Shown here piece by piece: positions 34,778 to 43,331 of a stretch of 64,000 nucleotides of DNA. The stretch covers positions 248,001-312,000 of the forward strand of contig CANKYZ010000003.1 in assembly GCA_947488325.1 (NCBI GenBank), written 5' to 3'. Within the stretch, counting starts at the first letter, position 1. Each line of letters starts with the position of its first letter. This DNA comes from an uncultured Erythrobacter sp. (GTDB lineage Bacteria; Pseudomonadota; Alphaproteobacteria; Sphingomonadales; Sphingomonadaceae). The notes beneath the pieces are model-generated. The model did not search any database, was not told the origin of the DNA, and saw nothing but the letters and a program-made list of their open reading frames with translations. Position numbers and translations under genes: made by a program.

Positions 34778-35398
34778 ATGCAAGCTTCTGCTTCTCCCAG
34801 ACTTGGCGCAAATGGTCTCGCCTGCCGGCGCGGCGACCGATTGCTGTTTCGTGCGCTCAGTTTCGAATTGAGACGCGCAGAGGCACTGCACATAACCGGC
34901 GCGAACGGAACTGGTAAGACAACGCTTATCCGCTCGCTCGCCGGGCTGACCCATCCCTATGCCGGTGAAGTGATCCGCGAAAGCGCGCTGGGATTGCTCG
35001 ACGAACGCCCCGCGCTCGACCCGGATCAGCCATTGGGAAAAGCGCTGGCATTCTGGCAGCGGATTGATGGGTGCCGCGATCCTTTGCCCGCGATCAAGAT
35101 GCTGGGGTTGGAGCCGCTGCTGGAAGTGCCCGTCCGTTACCTTTCAACAGGTCAGCGAAAACGCGCCGGACTGGCTGCATTACTAAATCGCAACGTCCCG
35201 ATCTGGTTGCTCGATGAACCCTTGAGCGGTCTGGACACGGCTGCAATCGAACAAGTCACCGGGCTGATCCAAACGCATGTGAAGGGCGGCGGCATTGCCT
35301 TAATTGCCTCGCATCAGGTGCTGGCTATTGAGGGGTTGAAGAGCCTTGAACTGGGCGATTACGCGACCCCAAATATGCAAAAGGACCAATTCGCATGA
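34778..35398 (+). CDS. ccmA: Cytochrome c biogenesis ATP-binding protein CcmA
   Basis: ABC ATPase of the CcmABCD machinery, which frees holo-CcmE to deliver haem to apocytochromes c in the periplasm. 206 residues. Walker A GANGTGKTTLIRSLAG, signature YLSTGQRKRAGLAALL, and Walker B WLLDEPLSGLD are intact. It overlaps ccmB by ATGA, and that pairing fixes the identity over generic ABC ATPases. ccmC is not in the window. Confidence 0.92.
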   Translation: MQASASPRLGANGLACRRGDRLLFRALSFELRRAEALHITGANGTGKTTLIRSLAGLTHPYAGEVIRESALGLLDERPALDPDQPLGKALAFWQRIDGCRDPLPAIKMLGLEPLLEVPVRYLSTGQRKRAGLAALLNRNVPIWLLDEPLSGLDTAAIEQVTGLIQTHVKGGGIALIASHQVLAIEGLKSLELGDYATPNMQKDQFA

Positions 35399-36045
35399 TC
35401 GCCGCGTTGCTCCGTCGGGACTTGGCCAAGTTTTTTCCGTTTGCTGGCGGAGGCGCTGCACTGCCGGTCGTGTTTTTTGTGGCTGTCGCGATGCTGTACC
35501 CCTTTGCTGTCGGACCTGATGCGAACCTGTTATCTCGCACAGGCGGCGGGGTGGTTTGGATCGCCGCGCTGCTCGCCGCAATCCTGCCGTTGGAAAAACT
35601 GGTGGCCGAAGACATCGAGCTTGGCACGTTCGATCAATTGAAGCTGCGCGGGTTAACCGAAGAAGCGATGATGGCAGTGCGGTTGCTCGCCCATTGGCTA
35701 AGCTTTGGTCCGCCGCTGGTGCTAGCCGCCTTCCCAGCCGCCGCGCTGCTCAATCTTGATGGGCCAAGCCTGCATCTACTGCTGATCGGCCTGATCGCGG
35801 GAACGCCCGGCCTTGCTGCCATCGGCCTGATGATCGCAGCACTGACCGCCAGCCTTCGCGCGGGCGCGGCACTGTCAGGCCTGCTGCTGGTGCCACTAGC
35901 CCTGCCCATCCTGATTTTCGGAGCCGGCGCGCTGGCACGGCAAGATACAGCGAGCATAGGTTTCGTCGCCGCGATCAGCCTGCTGCTGGTGGCGATAGGG
36001 CCCTTTGCTGCGGGTGCTGCGATAAGGGCGGCGCGGGAGGTTTGA
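35395..36045 (+). CDS. ccmB: Cytochrome c biogenesis membrane protein CcmB
   Basis: 216-residue polytopic subunit partnering CcmA. About six hydrophobic spans are visible. Landmarks of the family include an N-terminal LLRRDLAKFF, GGGVVWIAALLAAILPLEKLVAEDIELGTFDQL, and GTPGLAAIGLMIAALTASLR. It is coupled to ccmA by a four-base overlap. The gene ends 58 bp from the convergent permease gene, so the usual following ccmC/ccmD are absent here and must lie elsewhere if the pathway works. Confidence 0.92.
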   Translation: MIAALLRRDLAKFFPFAGGGAALPVVFFVAVAMLYPFAVGPDANLLSRTGGGVVWIAALLAAILPLEKLVAEDIELGTFDQLKLRGLTEEAMMAVRLLAHWLSFGPPLVLAAFPAAALLNLDGPSLHLLLIGLIAGTPGLAAIGLMIAALTASLRAGAALSGLLLVPLALPILIFGAGALARQDTASIGFVAAISLLLVAIGPFAAGAAIRAAREV

Positions 36046-36103
36046 GCTTTGTCCGCTATCGGCCCAAATGCAGATATTCGAGCACTTGTACTTTCCTCGG
36101 GTC

Positions 36104-37357
36104 TCAGCCCACCTTCAGCACGAAGAACATCAGCGCCATTGCTGACATAATTACGATTCCGGCAATGCTGAGCGCCCTCATGCCGCGCGTGGGTCGAGCG
36201 CTTTCAGGCATTTCGCACCGGGTCATCACCAAATGATTCATCAATGCGAACGCCGCTCCCGCGATAAATGAGATCGATGTCACCAGATCAATGAACGCGC
36301 TGAAGCTGCGCATTGCCGCAAGCAAGAACAGAATAGCCAAGGCAGCGGAGATCAATAGGAACACGAAATACCCTCTGTTCGAAGCTCGCCCGCCAACATT
36401 TCCTAGATATTCCTGATGCATCGCGCCCAATGCCCTCGCACCGCCGTCAAATGCCGCAATCATCGTGGTCGCCATCACACATAGCGCGGAAACTGCCGCC
36501 AATGTTGCCGGTATCGATCCTAGAGTTTCGCGATAGAGGCCAATAATCTGCTGCGCCAAATCAGCCGCCCCATTCTCTGGAGCGATGCCGCCCGAATGCA
36601 TCACGCCTGCGCCCATTATGCAAAAGCACAACGCCAGAATTGCAGTCAATCCATAGGAGGCCAGGAAGCCCGCTCGCATTGCGCCAATCGGTAGATGCTC
36701 CTCAGCGGCCTCATCCTCTTGCGATTTGAGCGTCCAAATTGAGAGGGTAACCGAGCCCCCCATCGCATTGGGCATGTAGCCGGCTAATGCGATCACGAAC
36801 AGTAAGCCTAGCGGATCAATTGACCAATCGATATTGCCGATTGTGCCCCATTCAACGCGGGGTATGACAAGGACAGTGGCAGCGATAGTCGTTATTGTAA
36901 GGAAAGCGACGAGCAGCTTGTTCAAGCGGTCCATCCAACCATAGCCGCCAACCATCAGCAGTACGACCGTTGCCCCGATGGCGATCGACGTTAGCAAGCC
37001 GATCGAAAGGGCTATTCCGGTTAGTGCTGCAAAGATTGCTGCGGTCGTGGCGCTGACAGCCGCGAGGCCAATTGGAGCAATGAGCAGGCTTATGAGGACA
37101 AATATCCCGATCGCCCAGGAACTCAGCTCTCTGTAACCGCCGATCAGCGTTTTGCGCGTTGCATGGGCGTAGTCCAAGCCAAATCGGAAGGCCGGATATT
37201 TGATGACATTGATGAGCAGGATCACACCAAGCAACCCCAATCCAAACATCGCCCCGGCGCGTGTGGATTGAACCAGATGCGAAATGCCGATGGCGGAGCC
37301 TGAAAACAGGAGTCCAGGCCCGGCGGCTCGTTGCCAATCGGCCCATTTCATCTGCAT
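36104..37357 (-). CDS. NRAMP-related membrane transporter lacking the usual metal-site motif
   Basis: 417 residues, about eleven hydrophobic spans. The beginning (GPGLLFSGSAIGISH, then STRAGAMFGLGLLG) aligns in spirit with NRAMP TM1, where canonical metal transporters have DPGN; here Asp and Asn are missing. The second half-site (GYMPNAMGGSVTLSIW) also departs from the canonical MPH-type motif. It is probably a transporter of another ion or small solute, perhaps in the NRAMP-related branch with altered specificity. The ATG at 37357 overlaps the stop of the Rieske oxygenase gene by one base (TGATG), implying coupled expression. Substrate unknown. Confidence 0.75.
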   Translation of the reverse strand: MQMKWADWQRAAGPGLLFSGSAIGISHLVQSTRAGAMFGLGLLGVILLINVIKYPAFRFGLDYAHATRKTLIGGYRELSSWAIGIFVLISLLIAPIGLAAVSATTAAIFAALTGIALSIGLLTSIAIGATVVLLMVGGYGWMDRLNKLLVAFLTITTIAATVLVIPRVEWGTIGNIDWSIDPLGLLFVIALAGYMPNAMGGSVTLSIWTLKSQEDEAAEEHLPIGAMRAGFLASYGLTAILALCFCIMGAGVMHSGGIAPENGAADLAQQIIGLYRETLGSIPATLAAVSALCVMATTMIAAFDGGARALGAMHQEYLGNVGGRASNRGYFVFLLISAALAILFLLAAMRSFSAFIDLVTSISFIAGAAFALMNHLVMTRCEMPESARPTRGMRALSIAGIVIMSAMALMFFVLKVG

Positions 37358-38583
37358 CAAACCCTCTCCAATGGCGGCATTCCTAGCGCCGATCGGAAAC
37401 TGTTGTGGAAGTGATGAAGCGGGGCTTCATTGCGACCAAATATGGAATGGCTTAGCAGGCCGGATTGAGCACTTTTCTGCTGGTGCTCACCCATCAAATA
37501 GTCTTCTTCTTCTATCGTGCTGGTGAACACTTCCAGATTGGCTTCCGGGGTAAAAGGTCTACCGATTTTGGATCGATCATAAATCGTTTCGGCAGTAATT
37601 TTCTGATCATCATCAAGCGCATCCATAGCCTCGATAACCGCTTGCTCATAATACATGCTGATCCGTGTAATCGACCGTTCTGGATTTTTGGAATCTGGAT
37701 AGATTCTTATCAGCGAAATCTGGTCACGACCAATGACGAGCTGGATATTGGGGAACAGATAATAGAGGATTAGGGTTCCCTCAAAAAGTTCCCATTCCGA
37801 TTCTGGCAAATCACGCAGCGCATCAATTGATTTTCTTGCAGTGACAAAGCGATGGTTCCGCCCAAATTCTTCATAGGCCAGATTGCTGCCGTAAAAGGTC
37901 TGACCCAAAGTATCCTTGTGCAATTTGGCAAAGTGATATGTCTCGCCAAATGTGTCATTCGCGAGTTTCCAATTGAGGCCCATGTCGATGGTCTTTTCGG
38001 CCACATAGCTGCGTCGAGCCATATTGTATGATGCCAATTCCTGGGCCAAGCCGCCGAGCAATTCGTCAAAGTCCAGCTCACCGTCCGGTTGCGGGTGGAC
38101 CCAGAGCAAGCCATCTCTCTCAACCGCTGGCAGGGCGACCAGACCGTGGCAGGCCTTATCTATCGCACCGAAATGATCCATTTCCGGAACAGCTAGCAAC
38201 TCACCTTTTGGCGAAAAGCTCCAGCTATGGAACGGACAAACAAATACCGGCGCTTTGCCTCTTGGTTCACTTGCAACGCGTGCCCCGCGATGGGAGCAAG
38301 CATTTAGAAAAGCGTGAAACTCACCCTGCTTGTCGCGCGTTGCCAAGATGGGAACACCAAAGTCATCCAAGGTAAAGAAGCTACCGGGTTCGGGCAGGTC
38401 TCCTGACAGTCCGACTAGCTGAGGATGCTCGCGGAAAAAGCTCGTCCATTCCCTCTCCGCCAGTTCTGGACAGGTGTAGGAAGCTGTCGGCATGCGGTAT
38501 TGCACGCCAGCATCGACATTCTCACCTTCGTCCAACTGGCGTATCAGTTCCTTTGCGATGCTGACTTGCAGATCATGTTGCAT
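37357..38583 (-). CDS. Rieske-type ring-hydroxylating oxygenase, alpha subunit
   Basis: 408-residue oxygenase component. The Rieske 2Fe-2S ligands are in CSHRGARV and CPFHSWSF (C-x-H-x17-C-x2-H). The mononuclear iron site is in ANDTFGETYHFAKLHKD, giving the bridging Asp/Glu and two His, with the third ligand further on. Such enzymes hydroxylate aromatics or demethylate quaternary amines. No small (beta) subunit, ferredoxin or reductase is adjacent, so substrate and electron donor are unknown. The ATG at 38583 has AGGGGG 4 nt upstream. Translationally coupled to the NRAMP-related permease. Confidence 0.92.
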   Translation of the reverse strand: MQHDLQVSIAKELIRQLDEGENVDAGVQYRMPTASYTCPELAEREWTSFFREHPQLVGLSGDLPEPGSFFTLDDFGVPILATRDKQGEFHAFLNACSHRGARVASEPRGKAPVFVCPFHSWSFSPKGELLAVPEMDHFGAIDKACHGLVALPAVERDGLLWVHPQPDGELDFDELLGGLAQELASYNMARRSYVAEKTIDMGLNWKLANDTFGETYHFAKLHKDTLGQTFYGSNLAYEEFGRNHRFVTARKSIDALRDLPESEWELFEGTLILYYLFPNIQLVIGRDQISLIRIYPDSKNPERSITRISMYYEQAVIEAMDALDDDQKITAETIYDRSKIGRPFTPEANLEVFTSTIEEEDYLMGEHQQKSAQSGLLSHSIFGRNEAPLHHFHNSFRSALGMPPLERV

Positions 38584-38669
38584 TTTGCCCCCTAAGAGAA
38601 TTGAAATTACCGCGACCTTCAGCCATCGAACCGGAAAAATTCAGCGAATTAGTCTCATCATTCAAATGT

Positions 38670-39881
38670 CTAGAGATACGACAGCCACCATTTGTTTGAT
38701 CGTTTCTTGACACCGCCGAACCATCGACTTGGAAAGTAAAGCGCGGCGACGATCCCGATCCAAAATAGATAAACGCCCAGCAGACTGACCCCATGATCCG
38801 TTGGAAGGAACGCAAAAAACGTCATTGCTGATGCAGCGCCGTTGCCTTGCGTCATGGCGAGAAACACCGCTGCAAGGTGCGCCAGGTAAATATGGACGAC
38901 GTAAAAGAAGAGCGGCACACGCCCAAAGGTCACGAACACGTCAAATACCTTGCCGCGCCAATTCTCCGATAGTGACAAGACGATGAAGGCTGGTCCCAGC
39001 GTCATCAGCAAGAATAGCAAGGAGGGGGGATATTTGGTGGTGTTCAAGAATGACAAAGCGGTATCTACCACGTTGTCCTGGATCGCCCATTGCGACGGAT
39101 CGCCATAGAAATTGGTAGCGCGCAAAGCCAAAAATAACGCAGTCATACCAATGCCAAGTTTTAGCATCAGCGATTGCCGGCGCGTGTCTTCTTGTTGGTA
39201 AAATTCAGCGAAGACATACCCCAACGCCATGACGCCTACCCACGGGATTATTGGATACGCGACAAATGCTACCGTCGGACCAACGGGGATCGCGCCATTC
39301 ATATGCAGAAAGAGCCACAATCCGTCACTGAATGACGTCGCGGTCGGAAAAGGCCCGCCTTGCGCCAATCCCGCCATCACCGCCGCATCGACCGGAGCTA
39401 GAAGATTGTGACCGGCAATCATAACCACGCCAACCACAGCAATGGTGCGCCGCGGCAGCCAAACAAGAGCAGCCATCGCAATCATGCTAATCCCGATAGC
39501 CCAGATCACTTGTAGGAAATGATATCCAACAAAAAGCTGCAGATTGAACATCCAACCAAGCTTTACGAACGTCAGCTCAAGGATAACCAGCCATATTCCC
39601 CGTTTCAGGAGGAACATCGATAGCTCTTTTCCTTGCTTGCCAGCATGACGCTGAAAGCCCGCACTCGTTCCGGCAAGGAAGATAAAAATCGGCGCACAAA
39701 AATGTGTGATCCAGCGTGTTAGAAACAGAGCCGCGTTGGTTTGATCAAGATCAAGCGGGTTGAAACCAAAATTCGACACATAGTCGCGGACATGGTCGAG
39801 TGCCATGATTACGACGACCAGCCCACGCAGAAAATCAACAGATTGGATGCGCGACTTCGCAAGCTTTGCGGAACTTGTCAT
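38670..39881 (-). CDS. DUF1624-like multi-span membrane protein (heparan-glucosaminide acetyltransferase type)
   Basis: 403 residues with about ten to eleven hydrophobic spans. The start SRIQSVDFLRGLVVVIMALDHVRDY is typical of the DUF1624 / HGSNAT-type family and related membrane acyltransferases: RxxxxDxxRG followed by a DH pair. FCAPIFIFLAGTSAGF and GRVPLFFYVVHIYLAHL fit the same group. In such proteins the His in DH takes part in acyl transfer across the membrane. The acceptor is unknown here. The ATG at 39881 has GGAGA 8 nt upstream. The gene precedes the Rieske oxygenase on the same strand by 86 bp. Confidence 0.8.
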   Translation of the reverse strand: MTSSAKLAKSRIQSVDFLRGLVVVIMALDHVRDYVSNFGFNPLDLDQTNAALFLTRWITHFCAPIFIFLAGTSAGFQRHAGKQGKELSMFLLKRGIWLVILELTFVKLGWMFNLQLFVGYHFLQVIWAIGISMIAMAALVWLPRRTIAVVGVVMIAGHNLLAPVDAAVMAGLAQGGPFPTATSFSDGLWLFLHMNGAIPVGPTVAFVAYPIIPWVGVMALGYVFAEFYQQEDTRRQSLMLKLGIGMTALFLALRATNFYGDPSQWAIQDNVVDTALSFLNTTKYPPSLLFLLMTLGPAFIVLSLSENWRGKVFDVFVTFGRVPLFFYVVHIYLAHLAAVFLAMTQGNGAASAMTFFAFLPTDHGVSLLGVYLFWIGIVAALYFPSRWFGGVKKRSNKWWLSYL

Positions 39882-39933
39882 CTAACGTTTCTCCGGCGAA
39901 TTGGTAACCATGAGCGACCATTGATTTTCTGGG

Positions 39934-39963
39934 AATCTACTGCACCAGATGGCGCAGTAGATT
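39934..39963 (-). terminator. Strong hairpin between the secreted-protein gene and the DUF1624-like gene
   Basis: Perfect 10-bp stem AATCTACTGC / GCAGTAGATT with a 10-nt loop, about 18 nt downstream of the secreted-protein stop. No T-tract follows on either strand, so termination strength is uncertain. Confidence 0.45.
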
Positions 39964-39980
39964 GGTCTCAATTCAATGCG

Positions 39981-40454
39981 CTATTTGGTCCACTGTCCGG
40001 TTCCGGTCGTGGTCCCGCCGCTGCCATCAAGATTGAATCTGAAATGCTCGGTAATCAGCCCCTGATGACCCGCCGCTTCGCCGGTCTTACCCGCAACAAA
40101 GCCGGTGCAGGTCATTTCGCCGCTACCCTCGGTGCCCTTCATACAACCCATAATGATGCCCAACTCGCCGCCGTTGGAATTCACCGTACAGGTGACATGG
40201 CGATCATAGATTGAACCTGATGGTTGATTCATCCCGACACAAATGCCGGTGTTGGTGCTTTTGCTACCGTCCGCGTTTGTAACGGTCGATGCGGTGGTCC
40301 AATAGGCTCCGCCCCCAGCAGCATCTGGACCGACGCCGCCTACAAGCGTTGGCGGACCAAGTGTAGATTCAAAGGTCACGGTTTGCGCTTGCGCGCTTGT
40401 CGCCGCCAGGGTGAGAGCTGTTAAAGCGAAAATTCCAGTTAGAGCTATTTTCAT
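39981..40454 (-). CDS. Secreted 157-residue protein of unknown function
   Basis: Signal peptide MKIALTGIFALTALTLAATS with cleavage at AQAQ. The mature part is Gly/Thr-rich with an even number of cysteines (GICVGMN, HVTCTVN, GCMKG, MTCTGF), suggesting disulfides and a small beta-rich periplasmic or surface protein. The ATG at 40454 is fixed by GGAGG 5 nt upstream (40460-40464). The frame remains open to 40700, but that part is a tail without signal-peptide features. It is divergent from the wHTH/TPR regulator gene, 235 bp away. Family not recognised. Confidence 0.75.
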   Translation of the reverse strand: MKIALTGIFALTALTLAATSAQAQTVTFESTLGPPTLVGGVGPDAAGGGAYWTTASTVTNADGSKSTNTGICVGMNQPSGSIYDRHVTCTVNSNGGELGIIMGCMKGTEGSGEMTCTGFVAGKTGEAAGHQGLITEHFRFNLDGSGGTTTGTGQWTK

Positions 40455-40459
40455 ACCAT

Positions 40460-40464
40460 CCTCC
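40460..40464 (-). promoter_or_regulatory. Ribosome binding site fixing the secreted-protein start
   Basis: GGAGG on the minus strand, 5 nt before the ATG at 40454. It rules out the long upstream extension of this frame. Confidence 0.7.
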
Positions 40465-40689
40465 ATTGTTGTGCGCATTGTTTTGGAAGATGATCGCGAA
40501 GACGTCCTGTGGCCCAAATGAAGATAATATGATGGAAATATTAGGTGATTGAATCGCCAAGATAAAAAGTTGCTTTCAAAAGCAAATTCTTCTGTTCGTT
40601 TGACAAAGTGCTCCGGAATCAGGCTATTCCTGTTCGCGGGTTGAATATTGTGAGATTTCGCGCGTTCTCGCACGATTGGGGGCCGGGTT

Positions 40690-42573
40690 ATGGAGCGCAT
40701 TGCGCCAGATTTATCAGCGGGCTTTCAACTGGGTGATTTTCAAGTCATCCCGGATCGCAATATTGTCGAAAAGGTGGAACAATCGATCCACCTCGAACCC
40801 AAGATCATGAATGTCTGCCTGTCGCTGGCAAAACGGTGCGGTGACGTGGTCTCCCGCGACGAATTGATCGACGAAGTTTGGGGTAGCAATATTGGCTCGG
40901 ACGAAAGTCTGACCCGCGCCATTCATGTTTTGAGAAAAACCTTTAGCCAAACGCCGTCTGGCGGTGTGGTGATTGAGACAATTCCAAAACGTGGCTACCG
41001 GCTCGTCGCGTCGATCGCAGATTTACCATCAGCGACGCAAAGACAGATACCCCAGTCATGTTCGGACACAAATGCGGAAATATTGCTTGCGGTTCTGCCG
41101 TTTGACAATCTCTCCAGCGATGAAGAAATGGAGTTTTTCTCCGACGGGGTATCAGAACAAATATTGCTCCGCATCGTGAGGGGTTCCGATGTCAAAGTGA
41201 TTGGACGCACCGCCAGCTTTCAATATCGCGGCGCCGACAAGGCCAAGGCCTCTGGCGCACTAAACGCGACCCATATTCTGGACGGGTCAATTGGCCGCGC
41301 CGGTGGCAAGGTGCGCATCTCTGCTCACCTTCTGGAGGTGGCCACGGGGGCTGGCATATGGTCGAACCATTATGACCGGGATATCGAAGATATGTTCGCG
41401 GTTCAGGACGAGATTTCCGAAGCGATTGCCAATGCGATGGACCGGAAATTTTCCGCTCCGCCCATTCAACCGATAGCACCTGAATTATACGATCGATATC
41501 TGCGCGCCCGCGAAGATGGCATCGATCATCGGGTGGAAGATATGCAGCGCACATTGATGGGGCTGGAATCTGTTACGCATGATGCGCCTGATTTTGCCCC
41601 CGGTTGGGCCTTGCTTGCCGATGCTCTGATAGTGTTCTTGTACTCACGTCCACATGATGACCGTGATTTGGTACGCCAGCGTGCGCAGGACGCCATTGGG
41701 CGCTGCCTTGCTCTAGATCCGCAAACGCCCCAAACTATTGCCTTGGAATGGTATCTGCTTGCGCCCTTTGGCCGATTTCTAGAACAGCAGCGCCTGATAG
41801 ATCGCTTGGCAAAATCAAGTGGCCACGACGGTGCAGCGCGGTTCCTCCTCTCGTTTCACTTACTCAATGTCGGCCGCACTGCCGAGGCGGTGCGCGTTGC
41901 AGAGGAAAGCAGCAGACTTCTTCCCGGCAATTTCGATAGTGAGTGGATTTATGGGGTTGCGACCTGGTATTCTGGCGATTTTGAACGCGGCCGGATGTTG
42001 ATAGAAAAGGTGCATGAACGTGTGCCGGATAATCATCATGCCGCGCATTTTTTGATCCAAGCGTACTGCCATGAACAAGATTGGGATGCTGCAAATCAAC
42101 TGATCTCACCGGATCGACTGGCACAATATCCCTTGCGGGAATACGTGCAAACTCCCGCTCTTGTCGGGCGCATGCAATACCGAAATAGCGATGATATCTG
42201 GGCCGTTTTTAACAGTTTGGCGCAACCAGCCAAGGAAACCGGGCATGTTGATGCGGCGTGGTTCCAGTATTCTGCGCATCTGGGGCTGGGTGATCCGGTT
42301 TACGATCTTATTGACCAGGTCAAACTTGGCCCGTCCGGGGTTAGCGGGGACCATATTGGTTTTGGCGCCTATCGCACGGGCTCCATGTTTTCTGCCGCCA
42401 CGCCGGAAATGCGTAATGATATCCGCTGCGTAAAACTCTGCGCCCGTTTGGGTTTAGTCGAATATTGGCTCGAGACCCAAAAGTGGCCCGATTGCGCCGA
42501 CCAAGTCCCCTATGATTTTCGCGCCGAATGCGAGAAATATCGAGACTATCCCAAGGACGAATTCCTCGCATAA
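40690..42573 (+). CDS. wHTH (OmpR/CadC-type) transcriptional regulator with TolB-like and TPR-type C-terminal part
   Basis: 627 residues in three parts. Residues about 10-110 form an OmpR/CadC-type winged helix (FQVIPDRNIVEK, VVSRDELIDEVWG, ESLTRAIHVLRKTF, ETIPKRGYRL). About 130-260 is the domain often seen in adenylate-cyclase-like and CadC-like proteins (VLPFDNLSSDEEMEFFSDGVSEQIL, then SFQYRGADK and HILDGSI). From about 270 on it is helical, TPR-like. There is no clear transmembrane segment, unlike CadC, and no receiver domain, so it probably senses a cytoplasmic ligand or partner. It faces the secreted-protein gene across a 235-bp spacer, a likely target. The ATG is at 40690. Confidence 0.85.
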   Translation: MERIAPDLSAGFQLGDFQVIPDRNIVEKVEQSIHLEPKIMNVCLSLAKRCGDVVSRDELIDEVWGSNIGSDESLTRAIHVLRKTFSQTPSGGVVIETIPKRGYRLVASIADLPSATQRQIPQSCSDTNAEILLAVLPFDNLSSDEEMEFFSDGVSEQILLRIVRGSDVKVIGRTASFQYRGADKAKASGALNATHILDGSIGRAGGKVRISAHLLEVATGAGIWSNHYDRDIEDMFAVQDEISEAIANAMDRKFSAPPIQPIAPELYDRYLRAREDGIDHRVEDMQRTLMGLESVTHDAPDFAPGWALLADALIVFLYSRPHDDRDLVRQRAQDAIGRCLALDPQTPQTIALEWYLLAPFGRFLEQQRLIDRLAKSSGHDGAARFLLSFHLLNVGRTAEAVRVAEESSRLLPGNFDSEWIYGVATWYSGDFERGRMLIEKVHERVPDNHHAAHFLIQAYCHEQDWDAANQLISPDRLAQYPLREYVQTPALVGRMQYRNSDDIWAVFNSLAQPAKETGHVDAAWFQYSAHLGLGDPVYDLIDQVKLGPSGVSGDHIGFGAYRTGSMFSAATPEMRNDIRCVKLCARLGLVEYWLETQKWPDCADQVPYDFRAECEKYRDYPKDEFLA

Positions 42574-42618
42574 TCGCTGCACCCAATGCGCTCTTCTAAG
42601 ACCTCGGCAAGACCCTAG

Positions 42619-42685
42619 GCAGAGCTAGAGCTTCAAATGAGAATTTCTATTTCCCTTTTGGCATTGGAGTGGGCAATAGCTCTGC
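42619..42685. repeat. Inverted repeat between convergent regulator genes
   Basis: GCAGAGCTA (42619-42627) and its exact complement TAGCTCTGC (42677-42685), separated by 49 nt. It lies between the stops of the wHTH/TPR regulator and the Rrf2-type regulator, where transcripts end. It could be a bidirectional termination structure, but the loop is large. Confidence 0.3.
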
Positions 42686-42709
42686 TTTCAAGTTTCGGCT
42701 CTTGCGCTC

Positions 42710-43192
42710 CTAAGTAGCACTAGAATGATGAGGCCTAGGTGTCCGCTTCCATCCCATAATTGGACGTTCCACCGCTACGATAAGTCGGTCGATACCGGAC
42801 TGATTTTTGTATACCAACAAAGCCTGCACGATTTGCAGGCTCGCAAGGTCAATCTCGCTATCCTTAAGCGTAACAGCCAGTGTCTTTCGGTCTAGCACGG
42901 CCAAGAACGCCTCAACCGCTTCTCCAAGCACAGGCGTCAGCCCGCACCCAGTTTTCAACATGCAATTGTCACAATCTACGGGTTGCAATGTCAGCTCGGT
43001 CTGGCGGACCACTTGGCTTATTGTGATGTCCTCCGGCTTCTTCGCAAGCGTGAAGCCCCCTCCGCACCCGCGCGCCGTGTCGATCAGCCCGGTCGCGGCG
43101 AGTTGATTGATAACTTTCATCATATAGTTGCGCGAAATGCCGTGCTGCCCGGCGATATCAGCAATCGACAAGCGAACGTCTGGATTTATCAA
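42710..43192 (-). CDS. Rrf2-family transcriptional regulator (NsrR-like), N-terminus shortened
   Basis: 160 residues from a TTG at 43192. The recognition region VRLSIADIAGQHGISRNYMM then KVINQLAATGLIDTARGCGGGF is typical of Rrf2 winged helices. A cysteine cluster C-x2-C-x5-C (VDCDNCMLKTGCGL) could bind an Fe-S cluster, as in NsrR and RirA, sensing nitric oxide or iron. The first helix of the domain (normally LTxYTDYALRxLIYLA) is missing. The frame upstream reads WDYGSTNILINPD and then meets a TAG, with no ATG. Either a decayed or frameshifted gene or an unusual start. No target gene is evident. Confidence 0.65.
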   Translation of the reverse strand: MINPDVRLSIADIAGQHGISRNYMMKVINQLAATGLIDTARGCGGGFTLAKKPEDITISQVVRQTELTLQPVDCDNCMLKTGCGLTPVLGEAVEAFLAVLDRKTLAVTLKDSEIDLASLQIVQALLVYKNQSGIDRLIVAVERPIMGWKRTPRPHHSSAT

Positions 43193-43331
43193 GATATTTG
43201 TAGATCCATAATCCCACCGGCGTCTTTCATATTGAAACGTTTTTGCGGCGACATTTTCCTACACGGTTGAATTGTGCCTAATACCTCGACCTCGCTTTTG
43301 CCCTCCCAGCGATTCTTGAGGTTGATTGAAT

